From Marsupella aquatica (taxonomy: Eukaryota > Marchantiophyta), in the NCBI GenBank assembly GCA_973895155.1, contig OZ316896.1, positions 14,756,001 to 14,820,000 on the forward strand: 64,000 nucleotides of DNA. Reading direction: 5' to 3'. A program made the translations under genes and the position numbers. Positions 53,814-64,000 of the stretch are shown one piece after another (within the stretch, counting starts at the first letter, position 1; every line of letters starts with the position of its first letter). The notes below the pieces were generated by a model that saw only the letters and a list, made by a program, of their open reading frames with translations, searched no databases and was not told the origin of the DNA.

Positions 53814-55992
53814 TCTGGCTCATCACTCGAGGGCAAAGCTAATTTGTTGCCAGTTTAGTTTTAGTTTTTTAAGTTCGGTTTGTACAAAATCAATCAAACA
53901 TTGAAAGATGACATTTAAATTGGGACAATTTCTTTGAACTGGGGACCTTGCAATTGTGGAACCTTAACAATCCTGTTTTTGACATTCACACTAATTGCAG
54001 TATTGTGGACAATTCTTGAAAGGACTAACTCACTGTTAACATTTCTTTCAAATTTGTTCTCACCTTGTCTATCACATTTGACACTTGAAGGTGCTTGGAT
54101 GGACCCTCCGTCAGGGTCCTTAAATTAAGTTAATCTGCATCAAGTATCAAAGTGTACCTTATACCTATGGTGTTTCCTCTCCTGAAGATTCTTTATGTTG
54201 TGAAGCGGACATTTTTATACTCCCTTTAAAAGAACTACAGCACTACAAAAAGGCCCCACCGCTGCTGTAGAAGGTTCAGTCTGGTCTTGTGCCGCATAGT
54301 TTAATGGAGGAGGAAGTTTAATTGAGTATGAAGTATTTTCGTGCCCAAAAATCCCAACATTGAATACCAAGGATCACGGAATGGTAGACGAGCAATGAAG
54401 TCAAGACCAACAATGTAGATAGAGCAAGGTGGGCAAAGAGAAACGAATACACCAAAGGACGAGGAAAACATTGGAGCTCTCGGCGGTGTATCTGCAGCTG
54501 GTGCGGCAAGTTGTGAAGCAAGCACGGGGATCGCAGGTAATCTGCGTGCGTTCATTGCGAGGGATCGCGTAATTTCAGCAGCTCTCATGCTCAGGAACAA
54601 AGCCTATCCCACCTCCGAAGCTCTCGGAGGTGGTTGCAGGTCTGAGTGTATGACTGGCAAAAAGCAAGGGAGCAGTTAAATGATGATGATTGCGGATGGT
54701 GTTATTCCAAGCTCGAGCAAGATTTCGTAAGAAGTAGTTCTCGGGCTTTTTGGCTCTTTATTCTGCGGGAGTTGTTCCCTTCTTTCCTCCCCTTTATGGG
54801 GTTTCCTTTTCGTTCTTTGTCAGTTTGGTATAAAAAAATAGAGAAGATAGGTTTTGCAAGAATAATATCCATTGACTTGAGATCTCTTACTGCTCAAGAC
54901 ACACTCAAGAAGAATTTCAGTTAATCTAAGATGAACTATTGCCTCCATGACCACCGATAGCTACTAGATCATCTAGTGAGTTTCTCCAACACAGCAACTC
55001 TCGGCAACCTTATTAGAATTGTTTCATGGGGGTGGCCAATCTGGTTGGCAACTTAGCCTTATAGTCCGCAATTAGTCTCCTCGCGGTGCCCGAATTACCT
55101 CAGCACGCATCGTGGAATCGGTATGCCCGTTGCTGATCGACATTACTGCATTGCGCAAGCCAATTGCACCTCCAATTTTTCGTGAATGTCACGCAATAGC
55201 TTCATGGGCGGGGAGATGAGGCTCGCCGGCCAATTGGAGGACTGGACGAGAGGGACGGGAGCAGCTGAGGCATCATAGTGGTAGAAAGGGCCTTCATCGC
55301 GCAATAGGGTTGTTGGTGCTGTCTCATGGGGTCCCTGCAATTTGGTCGCTTTTGGAGCTCACAACACACTTGCAATTTTTTCCCCTGAGGTACGTCAATT
55401 ATCCTCAACTGCTTGAAGTGTCAGCTGTCCTGATACGTTGCTGTGTTTGAAGGAGCGTCTCTAGTCTAGGGTTTAGGGTTTAGTTTTTTTATCTGGTTCT
55501 GAATAGTTAGGAGTTAGGGTTTATAAAGCTACCTTCCCCTTCTGGATAAGTTTCATAGCTGTGTACATAATACTAGTCTTGCAACTTACATTGAATCTGC
55601 ATTGCTTGAAGAGGTCCTGATTATCTGGTCCTGATTATCTGTTCAGTTCAACTGTTATTGTTTTGGGTGACTTGATTCTGAAGAACTAAATCGGCAACGC
55701 TGGAGGGCAAAGTTGGAGTTCAATTTGCAATAGCATTCATAAGCTGGACTTGGTCCTCAGGAAAACAGAAACTTGGTGAACCTTCCAGGCCATAAAGGTT
55801 GAGCAATGGACAACGGCTTCTCTTTAAACTCACAAGCACTATTTGTGAGTTTGAAGAATGAAGAAGGCTTGAGAGATCAAATTGCAAGAAGTGTGTGGGT
55901 CGGTGGGTTTCTGTACTCTCTGAGCATGCTTTTAGAGATGGTACTGACGGTAATTTTATCTAAGTAGATTACTTTCCGGCCTCCCAGCATGC
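53814..55992. other. Intergenic, with telomere-like repeat, no gene recognised
   Basis: A TTTAGGG-type stretch lies at 55467-55482, followed by a third, separated TTAGGGTTTA near 55513. Frames at 54301-54600 (minus) and 54646-54924 (plus) show no recognisable motif. Confidence 0.45.
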
Positions 55993-56066
55993 GCTTCTAT
56001 AGCTCAGTTGGCTAGAGCACCCGTTTAGTAAGCGGGAGGTCCTGAGTTCAACTCTCAGTGGAAGCA
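55993..56066 (+). tRNA. tRNA-Thr (anticodon AGT)
   Basis: A 74-nt cloverleaf. The acceptor stem GCTTCTA pairs with TGGAAGC (one G-U pair), discriminator A. D-arm GCTC-GAGC. Anticodon stem CCCGT/GCGGG around TTAGTAA. T-arm CTGAG/CTCAG with loop TTCAACT. Confidence 0.93.
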
Positions 56067-58456
56067 GCTTTTTACGTTTCGTACGGTGCATTAATTTATC
56101 TGTGATCGAGAAACAGACTCGTATATAGCCAAGGTTTTATTTCTTCATGCGGTCATTTATTTAGGTGGATGGGTAGGAGTGTAGGAAGAAGCCATGAAAT
56201 GCTACCGTAGTTGTTGTAGTTCTCTCAGAAATAAAACAAAGTAGAAGTTTATTAGTCAGGATTATTAAGCTGGGCACTTGGGAATGGTTTGATTTCCTCA
56301 GACCCCCTCCTAACCTCTAAGATTGAAACTATAACTTGACTCTACCTGAACACTAGAAATGAAAAGTTGTACTCAACACGTTGAATTTGTGGATGTACAA
56401 TTTCCATGCCATAAAAATTGAGGTTGGAGCACATATAGGAATTTCTCGATTTGTTTTATATATTGTATGTTTACACTGGAACTCAGTTCCAAAGTTATTT
56501 CATAAGGAAGGGCGGTTCTGTTCCCAAAATGGAACGTTTTGTGCAACAGTGGGCAAAAGTAAATGGGACTATGGGAGCGGAAAGTGGGTTACCAGAGGTC
56601 TTGTTTAGAATTTAGAGTCTTGCCAGGTTTTCTAATGGAGTCATGGCCTCATTGTCTTGACAGGTTGACAAACACAGCCTGCATTTGCTTTGAGCAAAAA
56701 CAATCAAATTATTGGTCAAGGAATCATATTTCCTTAGTATGCTTAAATTTCCCACCTCAGAATGAAGGATCAGAGAGCTATAAGAGGAACCCTTAATACC
56801 CTACACCTCAGACATGTAGTGTATGTACCTGGTAGTGGGGTACTGATTCATGGAAACATTATTAATAATGTATGGACCCCCTTAGCAACAAAAGTTTAGC
56901 CTGTCAATGTGAAACCTAGGAAAAGAAATTCCATGCATATATTAGGAATATTCTAAGCATCTTGCTGAATACTGTTTCCTTGTGATTACAGTCATGGTAG
57001 CAAACTCTGGAGGAACTAGCCGTGGTAGGGAAACCCGGCACAAAATTACCATTTCCACTGAAGTTGAGATTGGCCTTGTATTTGAAGTTGACAATTTTGT
57101 GCCTCTCAACAAATATGAGCTCAAACACAAAGCTTGGTCTGAAACGTTGAAGTCACCACATTTAATATGTGTATATTTTGTGAACCATTGTTTGCTAGAT
57201 TGTCTATGGTGGAGGTGCGTAGCTATGTAAATTGTGTATGGATTGTGCTGGAAGGATAATCCAGGCTCTGTGTTTGGATAGACCATCACAGCCTCAGGTG
57301 AGCACTATATTCAACCGCATGGCTCTCTACACATGTTCTTCAATTTGAATGCTACCTGTGGAAGTTAAGTAGAGAATTTACCTCGTCTTGAACACAATTA
57401 GCTGCATTCCAAGTCACTACTTCCTAAACACAATGCTCAATTACAAAAAAATTCAGAGTACATTCCTAGCACCTTCCATGGAACTTTCTTCTTAAGGCTA
57501 ACTACTCAAATATAGTAGCAAAATCTGGAGAGACCTGAAACTGCCCTGCATTATATCCTGAAGATGCATAGAAGATTACACTGTCAATGCACATGAGCAG
57601 TTATTATGCAACTTAAGATGTTGATGTGTAAAAGAAACTGTTGCACAACAGATTTCATTGCGTAAAAGACATTACATTGTTGATGTCGTTGCTCAAAAGA
57701 TGTCAGTGTAGGAAAACATAATTTTGGAAAAGTTGTCGTGGAGGGAAAGATTGTTAAGTAAGTGGTTGGGTGAAAAAGGTACTTGCATAGAAGATGCCAT
57801 TGCATATAACAGAGATTGTTCCACAAAAGAGATTGTTGTGTTTAGGGTTTCATTGGGTAAAAGATGTTGCGTAGAAGATCATGTTGCACAAATTAAAGAT
57901 GTCATGAAGGAAAAGACATTGTTAACTAAAACAAATTCTTGCTTAAAAGAGGTCAAGCACATGCACTCTCTGGCATATGCAATAAAGAGCTTTTACAAGA
58001 AAATATGAAAGTCGTCTGCCTGACACTTTCACCCGCACTCTCATAAATTACTTCAGTTTCCATTTGTAATGTTTGGCAAATATCACAATTGAAACAGGAT
58101 ACTCAACATAGGTGGACCATGTTTGGGACTTTGTACAACTGGTACAAAGTACTGGCCCCACAAGTGGGAGGATATACTCCCCCTTTGCTTTTTCCATATT
58201 TTTTGCTCTCCTCCTTACTTTCCTTCCAAGGTTTATTCGGCACTGCCAATTTGTAAGACCACCACTGGAAAAAAAGCCAGAGTTTAATAAATTCTGGAAA
58301 CTAGTATTGTATTTGGGATAGGCGATCTTGAAAAGCACTGAGGCAGGTAGTATACATTATGTTCCTGCTGGTTTCCTGAAGTAACACCATTGTGGGAAGT
58401 AACCAAATCTATGTAAATAATAACAAAATTGCAACCGGTACCTCCATTGACATCTG
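56067..58456. other. Intergenic, no gene recognised; degenerate repeat at 57590-57960
   Basis: The only structure is a loose 17-20 bp periodicity around TTGCGTAAAAGATG between about 57610 and 57960. Confidence 0.45.
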
Positions 58457-58527
58457 GCACTGCTGGTCTAGTGGTAGAATAGTACCCTGCCACGGTACAG
58501 ACCCGGGTTCGATTCCCGGGCAGTGCA
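58457..58527 (+). tRNA. tRNA-Gly (anticodon GCC)
   Basis: A 71-nt cloverleaf. The acceptor stem GCACTGC pairs with GCAGTGC, discriminator A. Box A TGGTCTAGTGGTA and box B GGTTCGATTCC are canonical. The anticodon loop is CTGCCAC. Confidence 0.96.
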
Positions 58528-58719
58528 CGACAGAAATTTTAGATGTTAAAGCTTTTAGCATGCTGTGATGATGATGATCATCATCCCACCCTATGAGATA
58601 ATGCAGTCGGAAGAGTTTCAACGAGCAAACAAGCTGTAGCAAATTCAAAGAGCTTCTTTTCATCAGATGGAATTAAATGTCTGGTTGGGTACAGCGCCAT
58701 TGCTGCACGTAAGTTGGGT

Positions 58720-59178
58720 GAGACCTGCAGTATCGCTCTACTTACTAGTCTGTGGAAATTTACATATATTCACGATACTGAGAGAGAATGGCTTGTTATG
58801 ATTTCCAGCTATTTGCTGTGTAGCTCAGGCCGATCCGCTGAATTTGGGATTGGGGTGCTAGTCGATCTCCGAGACCTGCAGTATCTCTCTACTTACTACT
58901 AGTCTGTGGAAATTTACATATACTCACGATACTGAGAAAAGATGGCTTGTTATGATTTCCAGCTACTTGCTGTAGCTCAGGCCGATCCGCTGAATATGGG
59001 ATTGGGGTTCTAGTCGATCTCCGAGACCTGCAGTATCTCTCTACTTACTACTAGTCTGTGGAAATTTACATATACTCACGATACTGAGAAAAGATGGCTT
59101 GTTATGATTTCCAGCTACTTGCTGTATGTAGCTCAGGCCGATCCGCTGAATTTGGAATTGGGGTTCTAGTCGATCTCC
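58720..59178. repeat. About 152-bp tandem repeat, three copies
   Basis: Units begin GAGACCTGCAGTATC at 58720, 58871 and 59023 and end CTAGTCGATCTCC. The second and third units are more alike than the first, suggesting stepwise expansion. It starts about 190 bp after the tRNA-Gly gene. Confidence 0.92.
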
Positions 59179-59323
59179 TATGAATGATGTCTCTCAGGTG
59201 TTGTGAGGACTTCTCGAATGATCAAATATGCCCAGCTGAGAACTCTAAACTCGATCCTGTAGATTGGGCTGTACTCAACGTTGCAGCTTCTACGGTAATG
59301 CGGAGTTTATGCCCAGCCGAGGA

Positions 59324-59404
59324 GCTTCTTCGTGTCACTTAGCCCATGCCCTTGCCTATGCTTCTTCGTGTCACTTAGCCCATGCCCTTGCCTATGCTTC
59401 TTCG
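59324..59404. repeat. 36-bp tandem repeat, two perfect copies
   Basis: Units at 59324-59359 and 59360-59395 are identical and begin GCTTCTTCGTGTCACTT; a partial third follows. A frame across it (59264-59578) repeats a 12-residue block; coding is not supported. Confidence 0.9.
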
Positions 59405-61429
59405 CTCAATATCACACAGCTTCGGGGCTTCGAGAACGCTTCGTCAGATCAAGCTGTTGAATCGAATTTGTCAATCAGCGAAGTTCTGCTGCTGCTCCTG
59501 CTGCTGCGAGACAGCCTACCTGATGGTTCACAGCCCCGTCGAAATCTTCTAAGTCCTACTAAGAAAAAGCTACGGTAGTTTGAGACATGGCTTTGCTCAA
59601 ATGCAAAGCCTAAAATGCCCTAGGAACGAAGCAAAGGTGAACGGATTTCTTCGAAGTCTACAGCCGAGAGGTATAAACTTGCTGCGAAGAGCAGAGAAGA
59701 AGAACTCTTTGAGCATAGCAAGAGGGTAACTCATGAAACAAGACGGACTGGTTTTTCCGAACTAGGTAAATCTGTGCTGGAGCCACACGATACGATCAAG
59801 CAATAACATTCATTTAGCTTGTCTGAATGACTTTGTTTGCGCATGCGAAAGACAATGCAGCCAACACAGTCTTTCTGACATGCTTCCAGCTTCTTTCAAG
59901 TAAGCTGTTACTATTTGTGCTGTTCTAGGTCTTTTGTCTTTTAAATTACAGATACAGAAGAAGCTTCTGGTGCACGGGAAGACTCATGCCCCTCTCCCCG
60001 TTCATGATCTCACCCTCTCTTAGACGAGAACTCTAGGCATTGCCAATTGCTTCAATCCAGGATTGATTTTGTTAGATAGATACTTTTCTGTCTGGTAAAC
60101 TTCGAGAGTATCTTGCAATGTCCGAATTGTTGCTTGCAGCTAGTCCCTTCACGGGTATCTGGAATATGCCACGGTACTCTAATTGATTCATGTAGAAGAT
60201 GCGCAATTTCCTTGTAGGCAGGCAAGTACAGCATTGAGCTGACATCGTTAAAGAAAGGGGAAGAGCAGGTCTGAAAAAATCTGTGCAGGTCAGCCGTTGC
60301 GGTCTTGCGGAAATGCCGTTGTAAATTTAGATTGAAGAAAGCATCTAAGCCTACTTCCTGCAACGCTTATGATTTTCGACTTACACATTGAGCACGTAAG
60401 AAGCAACTCTCTGTAGGGGGTTTGGGTGATTTGAATTTCCGACTTCTCAAATTTTGACTTCTAGATTTTTTACTTTCTTGGGAATTCCTTTGTAAGAGCA
60501 AATGGTACTTCTCAAATGTGCTGCCTGATAAATTCCAACCGAACCCATAAGTGGAAACCGGTCCCATTAAACCTTCTCGGATTCACGCTGATGCGAAAAC
60601 TGCACAAATATACCCTCATCCTCGGGAAAGTTGCATATGAACCCAGCTTCAAGTCTTTTAGGGAATGCTCTGTTCAGTCGTCTTAACATCAGTTTTCATG
60701 AAATGTGCACGTAGTCTAAAATCGATCTTGCAACCATCTGCATTGATGAATCCATGCAGATCGAATCAAATGCGTACTTTCCTGACTGCTGTTTCGAGCA
60801 GAATACCAGCTTAATATTTCCTGGAAATTATGCTGGATTTATTGTACTGATACGTATTGATATATGATCCATAGAGAGGATGGAAATAGGCAAGACATAT
60901 GTTCCCTCCAAACGAGATCCACAAGGAGACGGATTGGGTCTTCTGATCGAAATAGCAAACATCCCAAAGACGAGCAAGAGTCTTACAGAGTCTTCTATAC
61001 ATGTGTTTATCGACAGGAACACTAGGAATCTCTCTCGTCCGAGACGATGAGCACCAGTAGGAATACACTGTGCAAATGACACGATAGTGAACCGTGTAAT
61101 AATTATTTAACTGCAAAACTGCAACAATATTTTCGAGAGTACGATGAACATGGGAAGTTAGGCTTTCTGCCAGCACAAATGACACTGATAACGAGCCGGG
61201 TAGAGCCTGCTCAGCGAAACAAGAAACGTCACAAATAGCTGAGCAGTGGGGAAGTTCGGGATACGTTACCACTCGAGTGCTATTGGAAGCATGCTCAATT
61301 GAGAGGTTGAGCATTGCAAGGAATTCTCTGTAGCATGCTCAATGAGAGGATGAGCATTGACGGGAATTCTCTGTACAAATGAGATGAGATTGACCGTGAA
61401 CGGTAATGCTCGTCAATTCCCAGATGGAA
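59405..61429. other. Intergenic; 3' flank of the DUF599 gene
   Basis: No gene recognised. A short duplication around GCATGCTCAA then GAGCATTG occurs near 61290 and 61334. Confidence 0.45.
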
Positions 61430-62801
61430 TTATGGCACCTGATCATGAACCATTCGGTCTGATTTCTCGGCTGAATCACTTAAACACACCTTAGACTCAA
61501 TAGCTGTTAGAGTGAGCTTGAACTCCGAGGCTGTGTCGACTATGTTAAGGAGCAGCACCGTTGCTAACGCACAAACGAATTGCGGGATAGGGCCAAACAG
61601 CCACATGAGCAGGGGAAAGGAGAAGTAGTATGCTCTCAGTCCTAGAGAGAAGAAGTTGGTGCTTCTCTGGATCAGTCGATTCACGTACTCGGGGGAGAGC
61701 CCTGGAGCATTGTCCCCGATTGGTATTGTGATGAGGAAGCTGCAATGGCTGGAAAATCGGATTGACTGCACATGGAGAACGAAGGCCATGAAGAAGCAAA
61801 CCAAAAGGGCGAGGTACTTCACTTGGAGTATCGTCATGTCATGAGCGCCCACGATTAGCTTGCTGGTCTTTGAAGCGGAGTTCCCTGTGAACAAAGCTCC
61901 TAGCAACGAACTCAGAGTAATAGCCGTAGAAGCCAGAAGCGTGGATGCCATAATGCTGTTCCGAATCGTCTGGACCGCCAACACTCCGTTCGCTTTACCG
62001 TCCTGAACTCACAAGAAAATCCTCATTCTTTTAAGGTTCGCATGTTTCATCAGCAAGCCTTTTTACAGCATTCCTTGAGATCAGGCTGACTTAGAGACTA
62101 GCAACCACCAATTTCAGAATTCGAATCAAACATGGAGAGATTAGCTCCAGGGTAACAGCTAATGGCCAGAATTGTAGACAATAACTCATAATTATATTCA
62201 TGTTCCTCGTGTTCACCAATCCAAGTAAAAGTATTTTTCACTGATGCTATCCAGAGCTGACATGTCTCAGTAATTCGCTAAACACTACAATGCAACAATT
62301 TTGCACGCTTTCAACAGTTATAGGAGAGTAGGGTCTCTGAAGGGGTGAAGTGAATGTCGCGTTGTGCACCGCGGCTGATTGGAAGAATTTCACTAAAAGA
62401 AATCCTTCCAAGATGCCCAAGGTTGTCAGTTCGCCCGCAGCGTCGAGGACAACTTATCGATTGGTCAAACGTTTGCATGACGCCTCACAAAGACTCTGCT
62501 TCGTTTGTGTCCAGCATCGAGGGACATTACATACGCAGTAGAGTTCACGAACGAATCGTTGATGCACGGTGGGAACCTATCCATGATACAGCTAAAATGT
62601 TGTACGAATTGGCGAACAAGTAATGGCACACACCTTCATAATGAACTCTACCCAGGCTCGACGGTTGACATGGTTGACCCCGATCACAGTATTCAATGGG
62701 TCGTTACGAATTTTGTACCAGAGCCGAAGATGGTAGCCAACCATCAAAATCTGCCCGACGGGCACCAACACCGCGTCCAGGTAAGGGTCCTTCCAAACCA
62801 T
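61430..62801 (-). CDS. DUF599 family membrane protein
   Basis: Two exons on the minus strand: 62801-62634 and 62002-61430, joined in phase 0 with GT-AG borders, giving about 246 aa. Exon 1 starts MVWKDPYLDAVLVPVGQ and continues YHLRLWYKIRNDPLNTVIGV, then VNRRAWVEFIM. Exon 2 has DGKANGVLAVQTIRNSIMAS, TAITLSSLLGALF, FNL-type linkers, PEYVNRLIQRSTNFFSLGLR, AYYFSFPLLMWLFGPIPQF. These are the usual landmarks of the plant DUF599 family, polytopic membrane proteins of unknown function, with about four hydrophobic segments visible. The last 20 residues might be removed by another splice (a GTGTGT follows ESK at 61489), so the C-terminus is uncertain. The 631-bp intron carries no other gene. Confidence 0.9.
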
Positions 62802-64000
62802 GGCTTCGTCAATGTCCTCCCTCCCTCTGCTGCTTAACTCACTCGCTCACCGGTTTTCATGTATCGACCATCTCCAGAATCCGATTCCAGTGAAGGTTTC
62901 AGAGTACATGCCTGAGGAAGGCTATCCGACGTAAGTGAATCGGTCTGGATGAACCGAGAAACGATGCGTGCGCTTCCATCCTTTTCTTGTGGCAGAAGTG
63001 ATGATGAACAACTCTTTACACCTATGCTACAGGAATGTTTCCCATCATCTTTCGTAGGATAGTAAGGGCTGTCTTGCATGTAGTCGGGCTTTCTTTTGCG
63101 GCCCTCACTTCGCCCGAGATTCTCGGAGTAAAGCCGTTGAAAATGCACCACCGCATATGATGGTGCTGCTATGTGTCACTGGGACAGGCTTTAGTGGCCC
63201 ACCTTTGATGTTTCCATGTTCACATCTGCAGAGACACTTTGCACGGAAGTGTTGCCTCTGGACTCAGCACTGCATGTGACTCCACAAACGAGCCTCACAC
63301 AAAGGCCAGTATCCACAGGTCGACGATGGATAACACGAACGAGCTCCACGAAAGTTCCTGTCAGCATTATTTAAACATCTCGCTGTCTCGGCAAGAGGAA
63401 GGGAAGGGAAAGGAGGGAAGATCGAGAGGAGAAAGAATGACAAGAGGTCACAGGAAGGACTAGGATCTGACAAGAAAAATTGCCGAGTTTCTAGTAGAAA
63501 AGGGAGATCCGCTCGATTTCCGAGACGGTTTATAGCGAGTAGTGGGAGGAGTTCGTGTGGCCAGCTAATCAACTACTGTAGTCAGTAATGTTCAAGTTTA
63601 CTTCTTTTCGTCATCCAGTTGCAATCTATTCTGCTGTTCTTGATGGGCGAGTCTCAAACTAGATCCCTGACTTCCCAAATTCCATCGATCAGATCTCAAA
63701 CATGGAAAACCAGAAACATCCCAGACAGAAAAACTGATGGTCATTTCGAACCGCATTTAGGCATGATTGTGATGAGCCTGATGTCCACACATCCCCCTCA
63801 TCTCGTAAGCTGCAAATCTAATTGAAACACTGAACGCTCTCCGATCCCTTCCAGTGCTATCGATGTTCCAAGAACAAAACGAAGATGCAGTCTCGGTACT
63901 CGTGTTGCCAAATTCGCACCTGGCGACTTCAAATAATGCAGTCTCTGTGCTGTTCTTGCCAAATCAGCAGCTGACGAAGCGTTCGAAGCAGACCGCCTCG
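62802..64000. other. Upstream region of the DUF599 gene to the window end, no gene recognised
   Basis: The first few hundred bases would be the DUF599 promoter and 5' UTR. Remaining frames are short with no motif. Confidence 0.4.

Noticed and set aside
54301-54600. Minus-strand frame of 99 codons
   Set aside because: Hydrophobic and composition-biased, no family recognised, no splice partner.
57724-58008. Open frame of 94 codons
   Set aside because: It runs through a degenerate 17-20 bp repeat and has no domain signature.
59264-59578. Open frame of 104 codons with an internal 12-residue repeat
   Set aside because: The peptide repeat is only the 36-bp tandem duplication; no homolog or motif recognised.
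60811-61314. Minus-strand frame of 167 codons downstream of DUF599
   Set aside because: No recognisable motif; most likely chance openness near the DUF599 3' end.

Overview
The window is nuclear DNA from a streptophyte plant. Its spliced genes have GT-AG introns and closest relatives, from family knowledge, in plants: a FTSHI2-type chloroplast AAA protein, an RKP-type RING ligase, an At3g27390-type membrane protein and a DUF599 protein. It also carries plant-type tRNA genes and several layers of retroelements. A moss, liverwort, lycophyte or charophyte fits best (medium-short introns, retroelements between genes), but the sequence alone does not settle which.

Layout. 1-1025 (+): 3' end of an RKP-like E3 ligase. 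1-5 kb: repeats, including a pyrimidine-rich minisatellite and a strong hairpin. 5.2-10.7 kb (-): FTSHI2, modelled here with 11 exons. 10.8-11.1 kb: a duplicated 157-bp block upstream of its start. 11-28 kb: repeat-rich, with four remnants of one minus-strand non-LTR retrotransposon type (restriction-like endonuclease) and a 5'-truncated L1-like insertion inside a minisatellite. 27.2-39.8 kb: a decayed Ty3-type LTR retrotransposon that seems to have inserted into a non-LTR element and was itself hit by a 1.4-kb solo-LTR-like insertion. 43.3-48.8 kb (+): the At3g27390-like gene, 10 exons. 49-53.5 kb: several short tandem duplications. 53.7-58.5 kb: tRNA-Lys(TTT), tRNA-Thr(AGT), tRNA-Gly(GCC). 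61.4-62.8 kb (-): DUF599 gene.

The most interesting object is the Ty3 element at about 30.4-39.2 kb. Between its protease and reverse transcriptase it encodes a C5 cytosine DNA methyltransferase domain, and after the integrase it ends in a PHD finger where many plant Ty3 elements carry a chromodomain. It therefore combines a DNA-methylation writer and a probable histone reader. Its open frames are broken by about 12 stops, all compatible with C-to-T change on the coding strand, and about 7 frameshifts. DNMT-carrying retrotransposons have been reported in dinoflagellates and charophyte algae; the DNMT plus PHD combination deserves a check.

The host genes are unrelated to each other (ubiquitin ligation, plastid import motor, membrane proteins of unknown role) and form no operon or cluster.
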